Positions 1-11,734 of a stretch of 64,000 nt of DNA are shown here, in pieces; positions within the stretch are counted from its first letter, which is position 1; each line of letters begins with the position of its first letter. Below the pieces are notes generated by a model that was given only the letters and a program-made list of their open reading frames with translations, made no database searches and was not told the origin of the DNA. Both the position numbers and the translations under genes were made by a program. The DNA is from Polytrichum commune (lineage: Eukaryota; Streptophyta; Polytrichopsida; Polytrichales; Polytrichaceae): contig OX485809.1 in the NCBI GenBank assembly GCA_950295325.1, forward strand, positions 16,492,001 to 16,556,000, in the 5' to 3' direction.

Positions 1-380
1 TATGCTTGAACCAGTAGAGCATGTAGGTTAATCGAGAAATCTCAGACTGGTTGATTTGCATACAACAATATTAATTTATCTCCACTGTTGATGCATGCGA
101 GGAGGTGGTGTTCGAGTTTGAATGAAGAGCAACCTATTTTGGCACCTTTGAGCATAGAATGTTCTTCATTCAAACCTCCACACTACCTCCAAGGATGCAC
201 TGCAAACTTACCAAACATGGAAGGTGTTGTACGCAAAAACAACCAACTCCAACCAAAAGTCTACATTTTTGGACTGATTGCGTATGGCTTTGCCATAATT
301 CAAACCCTCCTTAATGTCTTCCAAAGCAAATCTGCTTGTGTTGAACATTTTTGAGAGTCTGCACTTCAGTGACCTGAAGT

Positions 381-1161
381 TCCTTGACCTTTCTGTGGCC
401 TTGTTTGGTATGGCGGCAATTGGTTAAGCAATTGCTGGATCAGGTGAGTGAAAAAACGCAGCAGATAGAGACTGCTAAACTCTCTGCTGTTGGAATACGC
501 AACTTGGTGTCTGCAGAGATTGAAACAAGGTCTGCAAAGCTACGAGATCAAAGAATCTTGATTGCTTACAAAGAAGAGCAACTGGAGGTATAAATTCCTA
601 AAGCTGCAACATATGAATTTTCTTCTCCGTGAATTGGGTTATTCTCTCTCGTGCCATCCATGTGTGCTCACTAATGTAGATGAACTTAGAAATTGTTGTG
701 TGTTATATCCTCGTCAACAATCCTCAATGCTCCTATTATGTCATGTCCTTACTAACATCAACTAGGTTGTGGCAGTCAACCAAGTTGATCAAATACCGTG
801 ATGTCTTCTGCACCATGCTGTAATTGCTTTGGATTTTTAATATTTTGTCCAGAGATTCATGCATGCCCTGGGGTGGCGACTTTCCCCTGTAAATCAGTTG
901 TTTCCCCTTTACACTCTTTTCAAAGTAATTCTCCTCAAGCAGGGGTGGTTATCCTCCTCTGATCAACTTTCAAGCATTGAGAAGTCCTTTGTTCCAAGGT
1001 CGGTGTTCTGCGACATAAGGACATGAACTGAAAAATCACTCTCTTCGTTATTTTGTGTTTCGAGGCAGAGGCTAAATGCTGAGTACGAATCACTGCTGGT
1101 GGTGAAGCAAGAGCAAGAAATCACTATTGCTCGTCTGTCAAATTCAAGCCTGCAAGTTTGA
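381..1161 (+). CDS. IFT20: IFT20-like intraflagellar transport protein, 3' exons only
   Basis: This is the C-terminal part of a small coiled-coil protein resembling IFT20, a subunit of the IFT-B complex that carries cargo to cilia and flagella. One exon ends at 587 (GAG|gtataa). It encodes a stretch running from QLVKQLLDQV through KLSAVGIRN to KEEQLE, which lines up nearly colinearly with the animal IFT20 segment around KMKAIGARN. The last exon is 1069-1161, in phase, opens RLNAEYESLL (compare RYRVEYEAL in animals) and stops at TGA 1159-1161, giving the usual short C-terminus. The reading is open back to 381 but resembles the family only from about 405, so the true acceptor is uncertain. The N-terminal exons must lie upstream, mostly or wholly outside the window. 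In plants IFT genes are kept where sperm are flagellate. The family call rests on remembered conserved positions, not on a search. Confidence 0.72.
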
Positions 1162-1531
1162 GGTTTGTATATCTGGTCTTCCAAAGATTAAAAGGAACCA
1201 GCCAGTTGAAGACACTAAAGTCGCATTACTTGATGGAACGCAAGCAAGCAGTCAAAACATTACTTTTCAACAGAGATTCTGATAAAATTTTGATAGAAAT
1301 AATATGGCTGGAAGATAGTCAACTCAGGTGGTTCTACTCTTACTTTGCCTTAAATATATTCTGCATTTTCAAGATTATGCATAAAGTGTACAGTGCATGG
1401 TTGATTTCCGAAACTTTTATGAAGCAAACTTGCTGACACAAAATCACAGATCACATCCATACAGTTGAACTTTCTATTTCAGAGCATGAGCTACAAACAA
1501 GCATAGTAAGCATTTTGGAAGAATAGTTATC

Positions 1532-1537
1532 AATAAA
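1532..1537 (+). terminator. Candidate polyadenylation signal for the IFT20-like gene
   Basis: An AATAAA hexamer lies about 370 bp after the stop codon and is followed by T-rich sequence. This is a plausible 3' end of the transcript; it is inferred from the motif alone. Confidence 0.4.
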
Positions 1538-3221
1538 ATCTTGTATATTGTATGTACATAAACACTCAGATCACTTTATCCATCATTTTTTTGTGATTCA
1601 AACATATTAATATGGATGACAGTAAGGAGTCCACATTTCGAGAAGAAGTAACCTTACCTAGAAGCTTGGTAAAACATGATCAAGAAAAGGTAGAATGGGC
1701 TCCCACTCACGGCAGTGTATACATACACCACTGTTAATTTTATTTTGTTTTATGGGTGATAGAATACTGTAATTGAAAAACAAATGTGCTAAAGTCACAA
1801 TATCTATTAATCATTAAAGTTGATTAATAAATGAAAATCTTGTTGGGCACCTGAAGCGATTGCAAGTGTAATGTGTTGTTATGTTGAGTTTATTTTTTTG
1901 TGAGAATCCTCGTGCTGTGGAAAAAGTGGAAATGTTTGGTACCGTATTATTGCATTGCTTCCTGATCCGAAGAAATTTTGTTTGTAGCAGTTGGTTGGTT
2001 GAGAGCTGACAACTACTAAGTTATACATTGCAGACTAGCTTCTCAATCAGCACAACATATCCTCTCTCTCGTGGTTCAAGTGGCAAGCTTGAGGTAAGGG
2101 AATCCTCAAACATGTACATCTCTTATGATGTCAATTGTCAGGTTGATGGATAAATAGATGCTCTGCTCTGTTTTGATTTATTTCAAATGAACCCCTATGC
2201 ATCTGATTAAAAAGTACAAAGTTTCATGTGAGTCTTTTAACCATGTCTTTGTTGTAGATTTTTGGAATCCTCACATAAGAATGATGTTGTCTGGATCCCT
2301 CTTTTGATGTCATGTTCCTTTTTCGTGTGCGTGTTTGATATGTGAAACAAATATTAAATATCATATCAAGAAAAATTCTATTAAAATCGTGTTGTCGACA
2401 AAAATGAATGTACCACCTTCTTATGTATATAATCAATTTATGGTTATCTTATGTACATAATCAGTTTCGGTAGCATTTAAACCCGTCCTGGATGGGGCTT
2501 TGTGTCTTTAGGAAATGTGATTTTCTTTGTTGGTTCCATAAGAGAAGGGGCTCTTTATGGGGAATGTTTGTGGCAACAAAGGTGAGTGGGTCCTTAATAT
2601 GATGAAGCACAGTGATACTTCTGTACACCTTTCAGTGTTCAAGCACTTGGGTTGTTGGAACCTGAAGATGACCTACTTTGACTCAATCACATTGCATCAA
2701 AGAACAATGTGACTTGAAGAATGTGTAGCAAATTAGATTAAGTAAGTCATTGCATGTCGCAGATGGTGAGGAAGTTCAAGGTGTGAATCGTTGTGGTTTA
2801 TTTCCTGAATGAAATCTCTCATGGAAGCACAAGTTTAAGCTAGCACAAGTGACAGCAGAAGTCCCTACTTTCTTTCTGTTTGCTACTTTTTTGGGATTCT
2901 AGATTGCATTACTCACTTGGGTGTTGATATGATGGCTTCAGTTCGGTGACATATCAGCCTTGCATCACTAAGGTATGTGGGCATTATATGGTCACTCTTC
3001 CTAACTGGACACCTATAATTGAGTGGTTTATAGAAAGACTTGGGTTAGAATGTTGATCTTTAAGGGTCCAGTTACATTGGTCTCCAATATGTAATGTGGT
3101 GCATCTTTTGTGGTGAGTGCCAGGAGGTAGAGTTAGAAGCAATGAAGTTCGTGTGAAGTAGACTTCAATCTGGTCCTCCATCATATGTAGTGTGCTCCAT
3201 CAAATGTAGTGTGCTTATTTT
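1538..3221. other. Intergenic DNA with unassigned exon-like pieces
   Basis: No gene could be assembled here. Short exon-like pieces with good splice borders occur near 1613-1691 (an open stretch starting MDDSKEST) and 2033-2096 (after ...gcag, ending at GAG|gtaagg), but they could not be joined in phase to each other or to the neighbouring genes. Confidence 0.4.
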
Positions 3222-6200
3222 ATGGAAGTGGAGTCCGAATACGAGCGACTAAGGCGTTCTAAGATTGAAGCGAACAGAAGGAAGTTGGAATCCTTGGGAC
3301 TTCTTGCATTGGCGGCTTCGGTGCAACCGGCAGCTATTTTGAAGAGGTAAACTTCCATCCTTGTTGGTATGCTTGAGATTGTAGTCTACTTTGAGAACTG
3401 TTTACACTTAAAATTTATAACCTTAAATTCGAACCCTCACCCTAGTTCATTTGTCGCAGCTATCCAACTGTCAGCCAAATATTATAGAGATTAAGCTGAA
3501 AAATTTACTTAGAGAAATAACAACATTGAGCGATGAAGACGTGAAGACTTTGTTTTTAGAGGTTCACAAATTTCCCGCAATCAATTCGTCTTTGCTAGCC
3601 AAAATGCAAGATCTCCTTGCTAATACTTTCGAGGATGCCAGGACTACGGTATCCAATTCCCTTCAACCACCCAGGAGGAGTGCCAGGTTGTCAACTAAAC
3701 CATTAGTATCAACGCATATAGAGGAAATGGAGAGTAGCAAGGAAGATGGTGTATTTAGTGAGCATAAAATTGATAAGGACATAGACTATAGTGTATAATC
3801 ATCATCAGAAGAAGAAGAAGAAAAAGAAAAAGACCACAGAAAACCCATTGCAACCCAAGGCAAACCGGTAAGTAATCTAATTCGCTGGCTGAATATGTCA
3901 CTTTAATTATTGCATGCTTGAAGATAGTCACTTTCGTGCATTGAACGCATTCATAATCTTCATAAGTGTTGTGGGTGTTGTTGTAGTCAGTTGGAATTGA
4001 ATATCACTGCGTCTAGTCGTACACATTACTTTGTCCAGTTGAACCTTACTACACATAGTTGAACTCTACTAAGCAAAGTTATATGCTAATTGACCCCTTA
4101 ACTATGCACAGTAGGGAATTTCTATGTGCCCTTGGATGTGACAATGTATAGTCAATAAGAATATTGTTTGGGTGTTTTTGCAGAGGAAAGAACTTCCTAG
4201 AAGCTGGACTTTTAGGAAGAAGAAAATGGCCTCACCTCGCAGAGGGAAGAGGAAAGGACATGTTGAAGATTTGGAAGGTTGGGAGGATCGTCGTGAGGCT
4301 GAAGAGGATGAGGACGACGAAGAAGAAGATTTCGATTGGAGCAAGCCAATCTTGGTAGAGGACGGGAGAGACTATGTCCGGGTGCGATGAAAACAATCTC
4401 AGAGGGATGATCCAGACCCTTCCAAGGATAGTAATGCAGCCAAGCTAGCCTTAGAGATAGAAAAAAAAGAATTGTTAATTATGAAACGGGAGTTGGCATT
4501 AACATCACGCCGCCACTCCGTGAGGGCGCACAACAGCGACGAAGAAGAAGATGGAGTTGCAATGCAAAGGACTTCCAATCACAACTCGCAGATGAAGGCC
4601 AAGAGGAGGGCAGCGAATAAAGCATGCCGGGATGAATTCGATGAGAGAGCCCGGGAGGGAAAGCCACGATTTGTTGTCGATCTTGACGATAACGGTAAAC
4701 CATAGCCAACCCAGTATTTTATGCAAAGTTCCTTAGATGTTTGTCATTGCATCCAAACATCAAGAACTATCGCTATAACCATACGACTAAGTTGAGTAAT
4801 ATGCATGTTACTCGTTACAGTAACCGAACTCATTTGCATTCTATGCACTTAGCGAATTCGATATGTACCTCACTACTTGTAGTAATACCAGACCTTGTTG
4901 TCAACATTACTTGACATAGTAAGGTGTTTATCACTCCATGAAGTAAGAGATATACCCCATTACTAGATGTATTCACTCTTAGCAGTCGCAGATGATTACT
5001 ACGTAGAGTTAGTTTTTACTACAACTTGTGACAATGTAATTTGTATGCAGCATAACATATGAATATTGTTATACTTTGAAGGAGGTTTGTTGTTGATTCG
5101 TAATGTTTTTTGTAGGCAATTCCAGTGGAGTTTATAGGCCGCAGTGGCTGAATGCGCTGCGAGGCTACTCCAGCGATTTGGACTGGAGCGTGGACAACGT
5201 GAATGATCAGTCTGAAACAGCTCTCGATAACATATTCACACGGATGAAGGAGAATTGGGAGTATCGCGGCTCTCGTGGAGAAACGAGAGTATTGAGGTAT
5301 GAAAATTTCAAATCTAACCTAGGTCAGCAGCTGAAAAGTAAGAGAGCGCAGATGAAGATGCGCATATCAAAATGTTTATGCAAGCCTGAGTCTATCCGCT
5401 TGGACCACTGGCTCAACATGGTTGAATTGACACGCGATCCTCGCAAAATTGAGCAAGCAAGTGTGATGCGGGAGGCGAGGAAGTGCGTGAAAAAAATCTC
5501 TTCCTTTGGACGTAGCGAAGGGGAGGTCCGAGCCCGGCTGGTGAGTAGTTTTGAGTTAGTTTTGCAACTCATTGTAATATTTGAATTTCATTGATTGTTC
5601 CCGGGTTTTTGACTTTGTGATTCAATTGTGCAGGCCTTGGAGCTGAACAGGGACCCCCGCCAGGACGAGGTGGAGGTGGAGCTTGTCAAGGACAATAACA
5701 CCTCGCGATCGAGAGGTGGCCGGCCGATGTCTTCGAATTTGTCAAGGGGGGGCGTTAGTGATGCCCAGTACGAAGGCGGATTTGGTATTTCCCCGCATAT
5801 AAGCCGCACAAGCAACTCTGGAATAGAGGAAGTGAGGGCAGAGGTGAGGGCATTAGATGAGCGATTAAACATAATGCAAATGAGAATGCAATCCTCGCTT
5901 GATGCCGTGATGGCCAAGCTTGGCATCACGGTGGAAGGAATGGCGAGTGGACCCTCACGTGGAGCCCCTTCCCCTCATGATGACAAAGGAAAGAAGAACT
6001 CCCGTAGGAGTGTGTCTCCTACTGCACGTTCTATGTCCAGAGACCCTGTAAGCAAGGTTCTTGACTTTGGCAATGCTGGTGAGAAGCCTATTGTGTTGAG
6101 TACATAGATCCCTTGCGGATCTCAAAAAGCATCATCAGGGCACGAGGAGCAAGACCAGGTATGAATTCAGTTTGCGAGCAATTTGAGAACTATGGCATTC

Positions 6201-7382
6201 CACAACATATGTGTTCAATTCGCAAAGTGCATTGTAATATAATTTCAGAGCCTTGTTTGATGTCCAATAATTGAGTTGTCTCTTAGGCATGTGTGTGGTT
6301 GAGTTATGCACAGGCACAAGAGGTATCTAGTGGAGCAGTTCAATCAATTGGAAGGCCAACATCTCACGATGGTGTGAAGACACACGAAGGGGATGCGAAA
6401 ACTGAGAGGGGACCTAAACCAAAGCGCATACGACTGAGCGAAGTGGAGAAGTTAACTTTGGAGGCCGGTCCAATGATTCAGAAATGTCACTTTATCAAAA
6501 CTTTACTTGATTATGTTGAGTCTTTATACACAGTGAAGTATCGCTGTAGCAAGTATGCAATAATGTCTTTAAAGTTTATTTTATTACTACCCGTAGTCAT
6601 TGAAGCTTACTACGTACAGTTATTGGCCTACCACATAGTCGTCCTACATTACTAGATGCAGTAATGTGATATCAGCTAAGCCGTGGAGTGTTTAGATAAT
6701 AGAGGTGGATTTTAAGATATCTACATCTATGTAGGAAGTTGTGCAAACCAAGATGGAGCTGTAGAAATGTCCTAAACCAGGACTCAACTACATTTGCTAA
6801 AACTAGGTCTGTGTTTGAATTTGATTCAGTTTGCCAATGCAATAATGGTTCAGTGTAAGGCTAAAATGGTTGAGTAACATTGCAGACAAGTTGAGGTGTA
6901 GCCCATTAAAAAAGGGCTCGAAGAAAATTGAGAAAGAAGAAGACAAAGAAGTGGTGGATAAGCGTCGGGGTGATAAACCCCCCCTTGCCACGAAGGCTCC
7001 AAAGAAAAGTCAGCCCACTTATGAATTGGTGAGCACATGTTATGGACATTGTAGTATTCAATAATTGGACCACTCGCAACCCAAAAAATATTATATTCTT
7101 AACACTAACTTGTGGTTGTCGCAATTGTGCAGACAATGGGAGATGTGGTATACTTGTGTGGCTATGAAGAGGAGGATTCGAAGGCCAAGCATATTTCCAA
7201 GGGTGTTATTCAGAATGTAGCGGGTGGTATGTTGCACGGAAAGGTGATTGGCAAGATGTATGTTTCGTTGACAATTACGGAGTCATATCAAGACGACTAT
7301 CCCCTACTTGAACCTCTCAATGGTGACGATCCTCCTGTCACTACAATTGGCCAAGCGAAGGGCCATTTCATTCTTTGGTCAA
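3222..7382 (+). pseudogene. Decayed En/Spm-type transposase-related gene, eight exons
   Basis: Eight exons can be traced: 3222-3346, 3460-3867, 4184-4694, 5116-5540, 5634-6158, 6314-6467, 6886-7028 and 7133-7382. All joins after the first agree in phase. The first exon reads MEVESEYERLRRSKIEANRR, and the next two are charged and acidic. The fourth and fifth (from NSSGVYRPQWLNALRG to ALELNRDPRQ) resemble the plant Ptta/En/Spm transposase family (PF03004-like). The last (MGDVVYLCGYEEEDSKAK to FILWSS) resembles a domain often found in the same plant transposon proteins (DUF8039-like). The gene is broken by in-frame stops TAA 3796-3798, TGA 4388-4390 and TAG 6105-6107, each with open, recognisable coding sequence continuing to the next donor. 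The first join is also out of phase, so a frameshift or a missed exon end is likely. It may be the cargo of a CACTA element or a decayed domesticated copy; terminal CACTA ends were not found. Confidence 0.6.
4848..5012. repeat. Copy 1 of a ~200-bp dispersed repeat, in an intron of the transposase-related gene
   Basis: This intronic stretch (intron 4695-5115) contains cactacttgtagtaatacc followed further on by agcagtcgcagatgattac and tacgtagagttagt. The same order of motifs recurs at 7674-7890 and 7997-8210. CACTA elements carry families of subterminal repeats, so these may be remnants of element ends. Confidence 0.5.
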
Positions 7383-7673
7383 GTGAGTGTGTAAGGTTGT
7401 GTGCGGCTACGTGAGCGTGAAGTGGATATGTAGACCTATGCTGATTTTTAGACATTTACTCCTATGGAGTTCAATGATTACCATTGTTAGTAGCAAGTTG
7501 TGAAACATTCATGATACACTATTATATGAACATGAGTTGGGTTTTTGAACATCATAACTCAGTTTGTGCATAACATTTGTGCATGTTCTCAACATATGAC
7601 TATGTTGAGTCATCATTGGTTAGTAGATGCAGTAAACGAAATCATTTGCATCATAAACATGACACTGTGCTAA

Positions 7674-7890
7674 GTGGACTTGAACTTCACTACTAGTAAT
7701 AAACCTTAAATACATAAGTAAACCACATGACCTCACAAAGTAGGGAAAACACCAAGGTTAGTTGTCCACAATACTTTCATAGTAAAGTATTTATGACTAC
7801 GCCAAGTAAGATATATACGCCATTTCCATATTCGTCCACTCTGGATAGTCACAGACGCTTACCACGTAGAGTAATTGCCTAGTATGACCA
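7674..7890. repeat. Copy 2 of the ~200-bp dispersed repeat
   Basis: It contains cactactagtaataaacc, then a middle part with cctcacaaagtaggg, then agtcacagacgcttaccacg and tagagtaat, in the same order as the copies at 4848 and 7997. It lies just downstream of the transposase-related gene. Confidence 0.5.
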
Positions 7891-7996
7891 TTGGCAATAT
7901 AATGTGCATTCCATAAGCGTATCACTGTGTGAAGTGAACCACTTGTTACTTGATACAGTAAAGATAGTAATTATCATTACAAAACATGTCACTTGG

Positions 7997-8210
7997 CAAA
8001 GTTATATGCACTTCATTACTAGTAATACATAATAATTACAAACGACAACTATAGGACCTCACAACGTAGGCCACAAATTACTTGGTTAATGTAAACATTA
8101 TTCAATTCAGTGAAATGGATATTACGATATGTAGTAAGAAAAATGAGCATTCATTGTATATATTTACTATTAGCAGTTACAGACGCTTACTACGCAACGT
8201 TAGTGAATCC
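7997..8210. repeat. Copy 3 of the ~200-bp dispersed repeat
   Basis: It contains cattactagtaatacat, cctcacaacgtagg, then agcagttacagacgcttact and acgcaacgttag. It follows copy 2 with a period of about 320 bp. Similar fragments without full structure occur near 3960-4090 and 6590-6660. Confidence 0.5.
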
Positions 8211-8789
8211 CCGGTTTGTTGTCCGCGATAACGGGAGACAGTAATGTGTGAGAATTAATTGACCTAATTATCGCCACGTGAAAAGATATTTGTTGCAAGC
8301 ACGTTCTTAACGCTAAGGGCCAAAATGGAATGTATGTATTGGCATTTTACATATTCTCACTTTGTGTAGTGAAGTGCAATCACCATACATGACTGGTGCT
8401 AGTACCACTAGTCCACTGGACCTAGTAATATAAACTTGTGTCTTATTGTACTATTATTGACGAGGGGGAGTAAAGGAGGACATTTACTTTAAGTAGTAAA
8501 GCCTTGGAGCACCTCAAACTTCACTGCCATTGGGAACGATTCCATTGGGAACGCCCTGTCCGACATGACTATGACGACACTTTACTGCTTGTCTGAAGCG
8601 ACTGGTCGTTTTCCACGTTAGTAAAGTCCGAGTTTTCTCACTTGTGGAAGTTGAAAAACCCAGTTGTAAAAGACGTGTTCTGTATTAGTGCAAGTTGAAG
8701 AGTCAACATTATTATTTTATATTGTGTGGAGGGAGGGATGTTGTGTGTTATATTACTGTCAATTAATGACAAAGAGAATACCCACGTGG
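8211..8789. other. Gene-free spacer
   Basis: AT-rich spacer with many short actagta-type motifs that fit decayed ends of the repeats before it. No reading frame with family resemblance was seen. Confidence 0.5.
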
Positions 8790-8925
8790 TGGTGAATAGG
8801 ATATGCAAATGATCTCCAATACTAACGAGGTAATGGGCTACAAGTAGGTTTGGATTTGCCAATCATCTCGCACTAAGTTCATGTTTTCAAACCTTATGAA
8901 AAGTGGGTGCACATCTAAAGTTTTT
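8790..8925. repeat. Dispersed repeat family member (copy A)
   Basis: This stretch (gaataggatatgcaaatgat, gatttgccaatcatctc, aagtgggtgca) shares order and wording with 20213-20405 and 41748-41946, which read gatttgctaatcatctcc and gaatttgctaatcatctt at the matching place. The three form a dispersed family of unknown type. Confidence 0.5.
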
Positions 8926-9782
8926 GTTTAAGACCAACTTCCTTTATGAGTATACAAAGGGACATTGACACTACCAAAATGTAGTCTAGAAAATCAATAC
9001 TTATTCCAAAGGCAATTTAAACAAAACCTCATCATTATTATTTTTCTTGTTTTCATCGTTTCATTTTGGCAAAAATAATAATTCACTAGATTCTTGTTTT
9101 TCACAAAGCTTTCTTTGACCATAATATGTTTCAAAATATCTCAGGGAAAAAAACTTTGAAAAGAATACAACGAATGCCAAACCCACCAAAGCACTGCAAT
9201 ATGTGTTTGCAATGTCACAAAGTGATCTTCATTTTCACTACTTGAATGGATTTTCATGGTCGATGCAATAGGGGAGAATGAAACACTATAAAACCCACCC
9301 CAACCCATAGAAGAAGATGACAACAACAACAACAACAACAACGACACTTTTATTATACTACAACTAGATCCTAATTTAGTCATGTGAGATTGGATCAAAA
9401 TTAAATAAGTGATCACAAATGTACCGCCAAAGGGGGGGGGGAAGACATGTTATGATTCCACGCTTTTCTCTATGTTAGTCATGAGCATATTGTGGTCCTG
9501 ACAAAAGTAGCCTAATAATACATTGACAAACTTGCAAGGGACAAGAGACATATGTGTAGTTTGACTAATTGAGAGGTAGTCTTGTTAGCAAAAGTTCCCA
9601 TCTACCCAATAGTCCTCTCTAAAGTGCGTCACGACAAAAATAAGCAACCTCGATGAGTCCGCCGATGCCCATGGGTCAAAGTCTTGTAGCGGGATGCTCC
9701 ATCACATAAGTTACTTATTCAGAGTGATATTCCTTTGCATTGGGCACCCTAGAAGTCCACATCATGCTCTATGTACTAAGGG
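8926..9782. other. Gene-free spacer with an (ACA)n microsatellite
   Basis: A run of acaacaacaac lies at about 9320-9342 and a G run at about 9433-9441. Otherwise AT-rich DNA with no supported gene. Confidence 0.5.
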
Positions 9783-10205
9783 CATGTGAGTTCTAGAACA
9801 AACAATTTTCGGAAAAAGTCACTGATGTACAAAGTTCTTAGATTTGGATTGAAAAATGACAGGATGTGCTAATAAGTTACATTTTAGAGGAGTCCGAGCA
9901 CTTTACAAGCAGTGGCCACTTTGGGCTCATATGAGGTCTAGAGCAAACAGTTTTATGAAACGGTTATACACTGATGTACGACTTTCTTAGATTTGCATTA
10001 CGAAGTGAAGAGATATGGTATGTTCCGTTTAGTAGGATTCAAACGCTTTACAATCAATGTTAGCTGTGGCCTCATGTGAGGTTTTAGAACAAACAATGCT
10101 CTAAAACTGTGACTGGCGTACATCATTCTTACATTTGCATTCTGAAATGTTACGTTTCAGAAGACGGCGAGCACTTTACACACTACCAGTGTCAGTTTTG
10201 GGGCT
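9783..10205. repeat. Three-copy tandem array, 145-bp unit
   Basis: Copies span 9783-9927, 9928-10072 and 10073-10205. Each begins catRtgaggt-tctagarcaaac, has a middle part near ctgatgtac and cttagatttgcatt, and ends with cactttacaa or cgctttacaat followed by tttgggct or tgtggcct. The first two units have exactly the same length. It directly precedes the G-box array at 10551. Confidence 0.7.
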
Positions 10206-10475
10206 CATGCAGTACGTCAGGTACCTTGGTAAGCGTGAGAATTTGAGCTTTTCCTGGGAGGGTTTTCCGAAACGAGGGTTTGTTCTGTTTAATGTCAACC
10301 ACTGCAACTGAAACTCAACCATACATGCCATGCACAACTGTACTTGTCCTCTTCCTACTACTCTACCACCAATATGCTGCTCACAGATATTTCGCAGCAC
10401 TGGAAGGAAATCATACATTATTATTCGCTATGATGGATCCCACATGCAACATGATCCGTACATAGAGGGAGCTGA

Positions 10476-10504
<29 letters not shown>
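10476..10504. repeat. (CT)n microsatellite
   Basis: A pure ct dinucleotide run lies between the two tandem arrays. Such runs are common in plant 5' regions but also occur at random. Confidence 0.8.
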
Positions 10505-10507
<3 letters not shown>

Positions 10508-10550
10508 AGTCCTGACAAGAATCATAAAGATTTCTCCCTCCTCCCCCCTC

Positions 10551-11309
10551 TGCCACGTGGCGCTACTACATTGGTTGGTACCAGTTGAATCCAACGTGGA
10601 AACCGCATTTCGGCAGTACAGTAGCAAAGATGAGACGGATCACCCTTTTGTACAAGTATTCCTGCCCGAGATATGCGGCAGATGCGCGGTTTGCAAACAA
10701 CTTCGAATTCTTCACAAAGGCTACCACAGAAACCCAAGTCCCAGCCAACTTTGAGAATATAGCCGGAGACTAGGGCAGAGGGTTCTCGATTCCCACAAAC
10801 TCAAGCAAAGCTTCACCCTCGAGTTCTGCTGCCACATGTCATTCCAAGATTGGTTGGCACCACGTATATCCTACGTGGGAACTACATTCAAACACTTGTA
10901 AAGATGAAACGGACAAGGCTTGCGACAGATACGCAGCGCTCACAAAACACCTTTGGATCCTGTGTAAAGGCTACAGTAGAACCCAAATCATCCTGGCCAG
11001 CTTTGAGAATATACCCGAAACCTAGGCTGAGGGCTCTCTATTCCGACTGAAATGACGCTTTACCTCAACTTTCTTTCTGCCACGTGTCATTACTTTATTG
11101 CTTGAACGCACTCAAATACTACGTGGAAATCGCGATCCGGCACTAATTAGTAAAGCTGAAATGGAGCGCTCTCTACAATACTGAAATATCAACGAGATTC
11201 GTGGCCGATATGCACACGGTTCGGAAACATCTTTGAGTTTCTGTGTAAAAGGCGACCAGATAACAAAGGTCCGACCGGCTTTGATGAGATATGTGACTGG
11301 AAACTAGGT
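10551..11309. promoter_or_regulatory. Three-copy degenerate tandem array with repeated G-box/ACGT motifs
   Basis: Three related units start with tgccacgtgg (10551), tgccacatgtc (10830) and tgccacgtgtc (11078). About 40 bp into each unit a second ACGTGG motif follows (10594, 10873, 11121). Shared blocks further on include aaagatgaRacgga, aaaggctac and gctttgaga-ata. CACGTG and ACGTGG are the cores of plant G-box/ABRE sites bound by bZIP and bHLH factors, so a repeated cis-regulatory module is a reasonable guess. No convincing gene begins within 2 kb on either side, so it may equally be a transposon-derived array that happens to carry these motifs. Confidence 0.5.
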
Positions 11310-11734
11310 TATGTTCATTGGTATGAATGTAGTATTTCTGGCTGCTTTGGGAACACTCAACCTGTGGCCGAGAGCCCACCAAGCAAGCCTCCGCTTTTGA
11401 TCCAAAGGGGCGAGAGAAGATCTCCCTCCCCTCCTCAAACGCCCACTGCAAAAACAAGTTAATGCGATGCATCGAGTGACGTCGGGTGTGCGTATTTAGT
11501 AACAATCCATTTTGAAAATTTTGACATGTGGACAGTTATTTTCCTTCCTCTCTTTGTGGATATGTAAATGCATTTCCGAATTGCGGTGCACATCATCATC
11601 CCGAGGAGGAGGAGGATACGTACATAGGCTTACTACAAGCATACGAGACATGCGTCACTTGGAAAATCTGCAAATCTATCATGATGGTAGATTTACATTT
11701 CTTTTTTTTAGTGATGCGAGATGATTGATTCACT
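11310..11734. other. Spacer, nothing recognised
   Basis: Mixed-composition spacer. Short open frames exist but show no family resemblance and no splice pattern. Confidence 0.5.

Noticed and set aside
1613-2096. Exon-like pieces (MDDSKEST... and a piece ending at 2095) after the IFT20-like gene
   Set aside because: Good splice borders, but they could not be joined in phase to a start, to each other or to a neighbouring gene, and show no family resemblance.
5588-5929. Reverse-strand open frame over the transposase-related exons
   Set aside because: It mirrors a strongly coding forward exon and has no resemblance of its own.
9634-9680. cgatgagtccg text suggestive of a hammerhead ribozyme core
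   Set aside because: The required GAAA and cleavage-site segments are not present in a foldable arrangement.
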